From assembly GCF_023856365.1 (NCBI RefSeq), contig NW_026042398.1, positions 2,501 to 66,500 of the forward strand: a stretch of DNA of 64,000 nt, given 5' to 3'. Position numbers and translations under genes: made by a program. Positions within the stretch are counted from its first letter, which is position 1. The number at the start of each line of letters is the position of its first letter. Below are positions 59,621 to 64,000 of this stretch, in pieces. The DNA comes from Brienomyrus brachyistius (lineage: Eukaryota > Chordata > Actinopteri > Osteoglossiformes > Mormyridae). Below the pieces are notes generated by a model. The model saw nothing but the letters and a program-made list of their open reading frames with translations, was not told where the DNA came from and made no database searches.

Positions 59621-60586
59621 ATGGTGGACAATTCGACAGGAATAGAGAACGGCAGCCAATTGTCAGATGGTTTCTTACTCGGGCCTCTCATAATACAGGT
59701 GCTGGTGGGTATCTTCTTATACATCAATGGCCTCATGATCCTCACCTTCTTCATGAAGGAGGCCTTTCGCACTGATACCCGCTATATCCTTTTTGCCCAC
59801 ATGGTCTTTGTGGATTCGACAGTGATGGTGGCGACCAGCCTGGCTCTGCTTCTGATGCACCACAGAGTGACAGTCCCCTATGAGGCCTGCATAGTGCTCA
59901 ACCTGGTCATGATGTGGTTGGAATTCTGCACACCTCTGACATTGGTGGCCATGTGCCTGGAGCGCTATGTGGCTGTGTGTAAGCCCCTGAGGCACGCTGC
60001 CATCTCCACGCCGAGGATTAGAGTGGTGGGCCTGCTCCTCATTTGGGGGCTGGGCTGTGTACCTGCCCTCGTCATCCTCCTTTCCTTCGCAGCCCTGGTC
60101 TCAGTAGAGCGGCTGACCATGAGAATCCTCTGTACTGTGGACTCACTGTTTGTGATTGAGTGGCAGAGGTACCTCCAAATTGCTGTGTTCAAATTGTATT
60201 TCTTGCTCATGTCCATGGTGATCGCTTTCACATACATCAAGGTGGCTGCAGCGGCCCGGTCTGCCTCTGGTGAAAACAGGAAGTCGAGCACCAAGGGCAC
60301 GAGGACAGTGGCTCTCCATGCCACCCAGCTTCTCCTTTGCCTCATGCAACTACTTACGCCTTTATTGAACATAGCTGCTCTAAAGATTAACACAGTGATC
60401 TTCAACCAAATCCGTGTTGTCAATTTTGTCGTCTTTATGATAGCTCCACGGTGCCTGAGTCCATTGATCTATGGTTTGAGGGACCAGAAGTTCTTCCAGG
60501 GATTGAAACACTATGCTGTTTTTGGCCTGGATAAGAAGGTTCAGCCAGCTGCTTCTCATTCCAGGAAGGTGGAACTGAGGCATTAA
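59621..60586 (+). CDS. Odorant receptor 131-2-like GPCR, gene 2
   Basis: 321-aa paralogue of gene 1 with the same layout: N4 and N10 sequons, ERYVAVCKPLRH at 114-125, PLIYGLRD in TM7 and the same basic C-terminus. It lacks seven residues before TM1 present in gene 1. TM3 to the start of ECL2 and the third intracellular loop are nearly identical to gene 1, whereas the N-terminus, the TM2-ECL1 part (STVMVATSLALLLMHHRVTV), ECL2 and the TM6-TM7 loop differ, which are the places expected to touch ligand. No stop or frameshift. Same orientation 8587 bp downstream of gene 1. Confidence 0.92.
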   Translation: MVDNSTGIENGSQLSDGFLLGPLIIQVLVGIFLYINGLMILTFFMKEAFRTDTRYILFAHMVFVDSTVMVATSLALLLMHHRVTVPYEACIVLNLVMMWLEFCTPLTLVAMCLERYVAVCKPLRHAAISTPRIRVVGLLLIWGLGCVPALVILLSFAALVSVERLTMRILCTVDSLFVIEWQRYLQIAVFKLYFLLMSMVIAFTYIKVAAAARSASGENRKSSTKGTRTVALHATQLLLCLMQLLTPLLNIAALKINTVIFNQIRVVNFVVFMIAPRCLSPLIYGLRDQKFFQGLKHYAVFGLDKKVQPAASHSRKVELRH

Positions 60587-60759
60587 AGTGAAGGAGCTCC
60601 TGGGAGACACACTGACTGGACTGCATATGATTCCATATATGAGTGATTCAATGTTTACCTATGTTATTATTTAATGTTGTTAATGCCATTTTTATCACTA
60701 TTGTCTCTTTATTATGTATGTTAAACTACAGTACCTCATTTTATGCATCATATTGAAAC

Positions 60760-61255
60760 TGTCACACACAAGCTCAGAGGACCCCCGTCAACCTCACCCA
60801 GTTCATGCAGGCACTCTGTGTCTCATTAACCACACCTCCTCGAGGAATTCCCTTCAGCAAACCCACCCACTTGGGGTAGCCCTGTTTACTGGCACCCTAA
60901 CTTAACGGTGATTCTTATTTAGGGTCACGCCCCTTCGCAGCCACACAGCAGCCAAATGACAGATCTTATCCTTTTGCTGAGAGTTTGTTCCCCTGTTGGT
61001 TCTCATTCTCTCTGCCTGGTTTTTTGATGTAGTTTTTGTTCCCCGGACTCCAGGCCTTGTTTTGTCCTCTCACTGACCTTCACCCATTGCCTCACCTTCA
61101 CCTGCCCAATGACCTAATGCCTTACCGGCTGCTTCGGATTCTGTTTTGCTCTTTCTGGCTCTGACCTGTACTGTTTGACTACGATTTTTGCCCATGTTAA
61201 TAAACCCATTTCTCTGGACCCGATCTGCAGCAGTGTCCTCCTTACTGTTCACCAT
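60760..61255 (+). repeat. Transposon-derived 3' flank of gene 2 (possible solo LTR)
   Basis: Nearly identical to 52194-52690. Only a handful of differences are visible (for example cctcctcgagg against ccccctcgagg, ttttttgatg against tttcttgatg). It shares the AATAAA. Confidence 0.4.
61199..61204 (+). terminator. AATAAA polyadenylation signal, gene 2
   Basis: Same context and same distance after the stop codon as in gene 1 (613 bp). Confidence 0.5.
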
Positions 61256-61445
61256 CACTGAAGCTAAATTACATATGTAGCTATTTATTATCACTATCAT
61301 TATTATTATTCTTACTATTATTGCTGACCCTTTATTATGCAAGTTACTCTGCCCATTTCTTACTTCATATATCATAATGATATGTTAAATTTTAACAACT
61401 AAATAGTGCTGTTTAATTGGTCTTCATACATGATGGTGAGGGGGG

Positions 61446-61516
61446 ACCTCATGATGCAACAGTATAGAATGATTTCAGATCAGAAGGTTGCATGTTCCTT
61501 TCACAGCAGGATCAGG
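61446..61516 (+). pseudogene. tRNA-Trp-derived relic, nearly full length, anticodon TCA
   Basis: gacctcatgatgcaacagta to gatcagaaggttgcatgttc and cagcaggatca follow tRNA-Trp over its whole length, with changes in both stems. The loop reads tttcaga: TCA at the anticodon position as in the unit-1 relic. It continues into aaggtccttaacccccagg, a word common in fish tRNA-derived SINEs, so the relic may be the head of a SINE. Confidence 0.65.
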
Positions 61517-61859
61517 TTTCTGAGCAGTCTGTGCCTCTGATCAGAAATATCGCTAGACCGGCATCTGCAGAATGTTCATGTGTCCATGAGACAAGGTCCT
61601 TAACCCCCAGGTTCTACAAAAAGCCTGAGCCTTCATTGTGACTCCAGCCCCCAAACTTTCTCTCACCTGCATGTGCGTCTGATGGAGAGCAAGAGAAGGG
61701 GAAAGGAATTTCCTCATGCTGACCCTCCGGGTGACTCAGATAAGAACATAAGAAATTTACAAAGGAAGGAAAAAGAAGGAAAAAGAAAAAAAATAGAAGA
61801 AAAAAAGGAGTAAGTGAGAAACTTGTTGAGTGGATAAATTCAGAAAGGAACAAACAAAA

Positions 61860-63290
61860 TTAAAGAGTGAAGAAAGTAAGCAGAGGATATGTGAAGATCT
61901 ATCAATTTGGTTTAATTGTCATATCCCAACCTCACCCACACTGTGCATTTTAGGAGATGCAAGTGAATTAGATATGGATGAAAATAAGGCACACATAATC
62001 CTTACTGCCTTAGGCATTGCAAAGAAAACTATCTTCATGAACTGGAAATCAAAAAATAATTTATATATTACTCAGTATAGAAATGTACTGTTAGACCACT
62101 TAAGTATGGAGAGAATATCTGCTCCCTTCCAAAATAAACAATTAGTCCATGTCGGGGCGTCCTGCCTGCACAGTATTGGGGGTGGCGTGTCTCGGGCCTG
62201 GGTAAGTCTGCCACATTTTTTGTCGTCGAGTGAGTGACTGCCTGAGTGTGGACTGCCCTTTGGGGTAGGGGGGGGGGTGGCTTTTGGCGCTGGCGGTGCC
62301 CTGGGGTGTGGTTGCCGGGGGGCTCAGGTCCGCTCCTTCCCGGACGGCTGTGGGGGGCTGGGGTGCCTACTGAGCCAGCTGGTTAGCTGGCTCTCTTTTG
62401 CCAGGGGGTGAACAATCTGCCCCCTGGCCTTATGAATCCCAGCCCCTCTCCCCCCTCATTCACAACATGCTATGCACACATGTAGGACCTCTTGGGGGGG
62501 GGGCGTATGCCGTGCATACTACGGTGGAGAGGGCCATTTACGTGGCCTTACCCACTGTGCTGCGCGGCCTTCTGCATCCCCCTGTTTTAATTGCACTTTA
62601 GTCATCACATACCAGTATACACACAGGGCCTTGGGGGACGGGGGCACTACTCAGAGGCTGGTGGTATCACTCGCCTCTGTGCTGTGTTCTCCCACACATC
62701 AGAGGGCAGTCTGGAGTGGATGGGCCTATGTCTTTGTGTCTCTGTGTGTGGGTGTCTGTGTATATTGTGGGGATGTGTGTATGGTCTATGTGTATGGCTG
62801 AGAGGTGTGTTTGCAGGGTGTCTGTGTGGATGGCGGGGACCTGGGTCCATGGCTTGCTCCGTCATGGGTGCAGTTGGTCTCCTGTGATTGGTTGCTGACC
62901 TCTTTTCTTGGGGTGCTGGCCCGGGGGGGGCTCAGGCCTCTCCGGCGTGGGTGGGGTTCTCTACTAGGGGTTGGTCGCATCTAGCCGCCTGGGGTCCTAG
63001 GGGCCCTGGCCTTGGCTCGTGCGGGAGCGGCCGCGCCTTTGTGGGGTCGGCTACCTGTTGCCTCAGGTTCTCTGGGGCTCATGCCCTTTTGGCGGCGGGG
63101 GCTATGTCTGGGACCTCCCCCCTCCCCCGGCTGGAGTGGAGGCGCGGCTGTTATTGGGACGTGGGGCCCTGGCTCTTCCATGCTCTTTGGGAGCAGCGGA
63201 CGTCCTAGTCCTTCCGGGCCTGTCTCCGTCGACCTATGGCTCTTGTGGGGTGTGGTTGCGGCCTCCCACCCTTGCTATTTAGTACATTCC
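61860..63290 (+). mobile_element. L1-clade LINE 3' end with GC-rich 3' UTR
   Basis: The frame in 61830-62237 has SPTLCILGDASELDMDENK, then LTALGIAKKTIFMNWKSKN and LLDHLSMERISAPF, which fits the C-terminus of fish L1-like ORF2 proteins. From about 62240 to 63290 follows a G-rich, CpG-containing 3' region with no motif-bearing ORF, although several frames are open by composition. 5' truncated. Confidence 0.7.
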
Positions 63291-63298
63291 ATGTTGAA

Positions 63299-63422
63299 AA
63301 CACACGCACACAACACATACACACAGCACACGCATACAGCACACGCACACAACACACACACACAGCACACGCATACAGCACACACACACAGCACACGCAC
63401 ACAGCACACGCACACCAGCCTG
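63299..63422. repeat. (CACACGCATACAG)-type minisatellite
   Basis: CA-rich array with gcacacgcatacagcacac variants at the end of the L1-like 3' region. It accounts for the low-complexity Cys/Val or His/Thr open frames on both strands here. Confidence 0.9.
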
Positions 63423-63536
63423 CATCTCGCCTAAACAATTCAGCACACATGTACATAGACTTGCACGCACCTATCCAAGCATACACTAAGATTTTATATA
63501 CTTGTATAGTTGTATTACTTTCTTCACTCTCATACC

Positions 63537-63770
63537 TGCAAGCTTTGAGGTGAAATATTCCGCATATTAGCTACAGATAGCATAGCAGCTGAGTCACACT
63601 CAGCGATTTTTATAAAATAAGAGAGACACAGATACAAGTCAAATCACATTAACAGGTATTAGCCACTGCAGTCACGGTTGTTACTTCCATAGCACTGCAT
63701 GTGTAGGCAGCAGACTGTATGTGATGCTTCCATTAGGCCAGACTAAGGCTGCATTCAGGCCCATGTCAGG
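63537..63770. repeat. Start of a third receptor-unit duplicate
   Basis: aaatattccgcatattagct, gcagctgagtcacac and gattaggccagactaagg-type words (here ccattaggccagactaaggc) match 47282-47500 in the same order. Similarity stops at ggcccatgtc, followed by AT-rich sequence. Confidence 0.7.
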
Positions 63771-63912
63771 ATTGTGAAAATCTGTACGTCCAATAATAAA
63801 ATGTTTAGCTAACATAAATGAATGTTATCTAACAACTGACAGTTTAATTTACATAAGTCCTAGCCTTATGTCTCAATTTTTTTATTTCAAAAGTTGTTAA
63901 GGCAAGGCAGTA

Positions 63913-64000
63913 AAGGGAAATTTATCACAACATATCCAAAAAATATGAGTGAAATTTTGTAATTTTCAGGGTAAGTTTCCCCAAGTCAGTGTTAAGTGCA
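63913..64000. repeat. Second copy of the 46337 flank segment
   Basis: aagggaaatttatcacaaca through ttttcagggtaagtttcccc matches 46337-46420 with few differences. It is cut by the window end. Confidence 0.85.

Noticed and set aside
62398..63208. Several overlapping open frames in the GC-rich stretch
   Set aside because: Open by composition in the 3' region of an L1-like element. No recognised domain.
63205..63553. Cys/Val-rich and His/Thr-rich frames near the window end
   Set aside because: Direct translations of the CA-rich minisatellite on both strands.

Overview
The window reads as nuclear DNA of a teleost fish. It has split exons of an ABCA4-like transporter, two TATA-driven two-exon chemoreceptor genes of the fish odorant receptor 131-2 type, and a dense load of fish-type mobile elements (Penelope-like, L2-like and L1-like LINEs, BEL/Pao, Ty3/gypsy, Tc1/mariner, hAT, tRNA-derived repeats). 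No prokaryotic operon or CRISPR array is present. The species cannot be fixed from the sequence.

Layout. 1-4.6 kb: a cytosine-rich minisatellite, a Penelope-like element (PLE) copy, a roughly 150-bp satellite, and an L2-like LINE fragment inside that satellite. 4.6-17.1 kb: mostly unique DNA with two minus-strand exons of abca4 (9.1 and 14.7-14.8 kb). The intron between them holds a broken Ty3/gypsy gag-protease fragment, an intron-containing tRNA-Tyr pseudogene and a Tc1 relic; a hAT relic follows at 16.1 kb. 17.1-30.9 kb: a second, larger PLE copy carrying an SGNH-hydrolase-type ORF, then satellite arrays with three more LINE units. 30.9-39.8 kb: a decayed BEL/Pao retrotransposon on the minus strand, with an internally deleted Tc1-like transposon in its long 3' LTR. 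39.8-46.3 kb: three more LINE units separated by satellite.

46.3-64 kb: a tandemly duplicated chemoreceptor region. The unit starting near 47.3 kb is repeated near 54.5 kb and begins a third time near 63.5 kb. Each full unit has a TATA promoter, a short noncoding exon, a roughly 0.8-kb intron, an intronless coding exon, a 3' flank that looks transposon-derived and supplies AATAAA, and a tRNA-Trp-like relic.

Main unusual points. (1) The two PLE copies differ by a cluster of 16-24-bp microinversions, one a compound inverted transposition. (2) Six of seven satellite-embedded LINE fragments share one ancestral fold-back structure (about 109-bp inverted ends that include satellite bases), so LINE and satellite have been amplified together; two copies lie exactly 4931 bp apart. 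(3) The PLE subfamily has lost the catalytic core of its RT but keeps an SGNH-type ORF and a GIY-YIG-type region. (4) The abca4 exon at 14.7 kb is in frame with the next exon only if a GC donor is used. (5) The two receptor genes are a mosaic of near-identical and diverged tracts.

The genes do not form a pathway. The supported host genes are abca4 (partial) and the two receptors; everything else named is repeat-derived or unassigned.
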